A stretch of DNA of 5,558 nt from Desulfobacteraceae bacterium (GTDB lineage: Bacteria > Desulfobacterota > Desulfobacteria > Desulfobacterales > Desulfobacteraceae). The notes beneath the pieces are model-generated. The model did not search any database. It had not been told where the DNA came from and worked only from the letters and a program-made list of their open reading frames with translations. Location of the stretch: positions 1 to 5,558 of the forward strand of contig JAFLJU010000450.1 of assembly GCA_022712835.1 (NCBI GenBank), read 5' to 3'. The position numbers and the translations under genes were made by a program. This document shows positions 5,174-5,558 of the stretch, piece after piece (within the stretch, counting starts at the first letter, position 1; every line of letters starts with the position of its first letter).

Positions 5174-5558
5174 ATGAAAAGATGGCAGTGCAGTGTTTGT
5201 AAATTTGTTCACACCGGGGATACTCCCCCTGAAAAATGCCCGGTATGCGGTGTCGGAAGTAAAAAATTTGTACTCCTTGAAGAGACCGGCGGACCAGACC
5301 TTTCGACCGCCCCCGTGGGAAAAGAGGCAAAACCCACTGCCAAAACAGCAGACACGACCAAAACTCCCGTGGAAAAACCTAGCCCCAAGCCTGCAGGCCC
5401 CCCCCCGGCAGCCCCGCCTAAAAACTTGTATGAACGCATCATCGGCCTCATGGTCAAACACCATGCCCACCCGGTATCGGTCCATTTCCCCAACGGTATC
5501 CTGCCGGTGGCAGTGGTGCTGTTTGTCCTGGCCTGGATGTTTAATTCCGATCTGTTTG
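5174..5558 (+). CDS. Rubredoxin-domain / DUF2231 membrane protein, 3' end missing
   Basis: An open frame of 128 codons runs off the window. Residues 1-33 are a rubredoxin-like iron site: MKRWQCSVCKFVHTGD then PPEKCPVCG, giving Cys6, Cys9, Cys22 and Cys25, the compact form also seen at the C-terminus of rubrerythrins. Residues 38-83 are a low-complexity linker rich in Pro, Ala, Lys and Thr. From residue 84, NLYERIIGLMVKHHAHPVSVHFPNG leads into a hydrophobic segment (about 108-123); the HP-x3-HFP pattern (His99, Pro100, His104) is the hallmark I associate with the start of DUF2231 membrane domains. The protein therefore probably tethers a cytoplasmic one-iron site to the membrane; the partners are unknown. 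AAGGA (5159-5163) lies 10 bases before the ATG. The gap to citrate synthase is 82 bases with no clear terminator, so it is probably the same operon. No stop is seen; remaining helices lie beyond the edge. Confidence 0.82.
   Translation, partial: MKRWQCSVCKFVHTGDTPPEKCPVCGVGSKKFVLLEETGGPDLSTAPVGKEAKPTAKTADTTKTPVEKPSPKPAGPPPAAPPKNLYERIIGLMVKHHAHPVSVHFPNGILPVAVVLFVLAWMFNSDLF

Noticed and set aside
5129..5493. Two minus-strand open frames (5129-5485 and 5209-5493)
   Set aside because: They lie opposite the rubredoxin-DUF2231 gene, whose four-cysteine motif and membrane start are clear; the minus products are low-complexity Gly/Phe-rich.

Overview
The window looks like chromosomal DNA from a sulfate-reducing deltaproteobacterium (Desulfobacterota), most likely Desulfobacteraceae (Desulfobacter/Desulfobacula-like). 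This rests on protein flavour: orphan SBP_bac_3-type binding proteins, an HPK4-like histidine kinase with a long H-box loop, a stand-alone ferredoxin:thioredoxin reductase catalytic subunit, and a rubredoxin-DUF2231 fusion. It is recognition by eye, not a database result. All seven genes supported here lie on the + strand; both edges cut through genes.

Region A (about 1-3040) is AT-rich and sensory. It holds the 3' part of a periplasmic-type solute-binding protein gene, a complete second binding protein with a signal peptide, and a membrane-bound sensor histidine kinase with all catalytic boxes. No ABC permease, ATPase or response regulator lies between them, so the binding proteins may serve sensing rather than uptake (inference). 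A terminator-like hairpin overlaps the end of the first gene.

Region B (3041-3304) is a 264-base gap with no convincing gene. Its last 45 bases are three tandem imperfect 15-bp repeats, the third of which contains the Shine-Dalgarno sequence of the next gene.

Region C (3305-5558) is clearly GC-richer and looks like one redox/carbon operon: a small glutaredoxin-like protein, the catalytic subunit of ferredoxin:thioredoxin reductase (start overlapping the previous gene by 11 bases), citrate synthase 16 bases later, then after 82 bases an N-terminal rubredoxin domain joined by a Pro/Ala/Lys linker to the start of a DUF2231 membrane domain, cut by the window end. A plausible reading is that reduced ferredoxin (or rubredoxin) drives disulfide reduction through the Fe-S reductase and glutaredoxin, next to the entry enzyme of the citric acid cycle. 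A redox link to citrate synthase is a hypothesis.

Nothing here is a clearly new system. The items most worth following are the tandem repeats before the glutaredoxin gene, the Grx/FTR/citrate synthase/rubredoxin linkage, the rubredoxin-DUF2231 fusion and the transporter-less binding-protein/kinase cassette.
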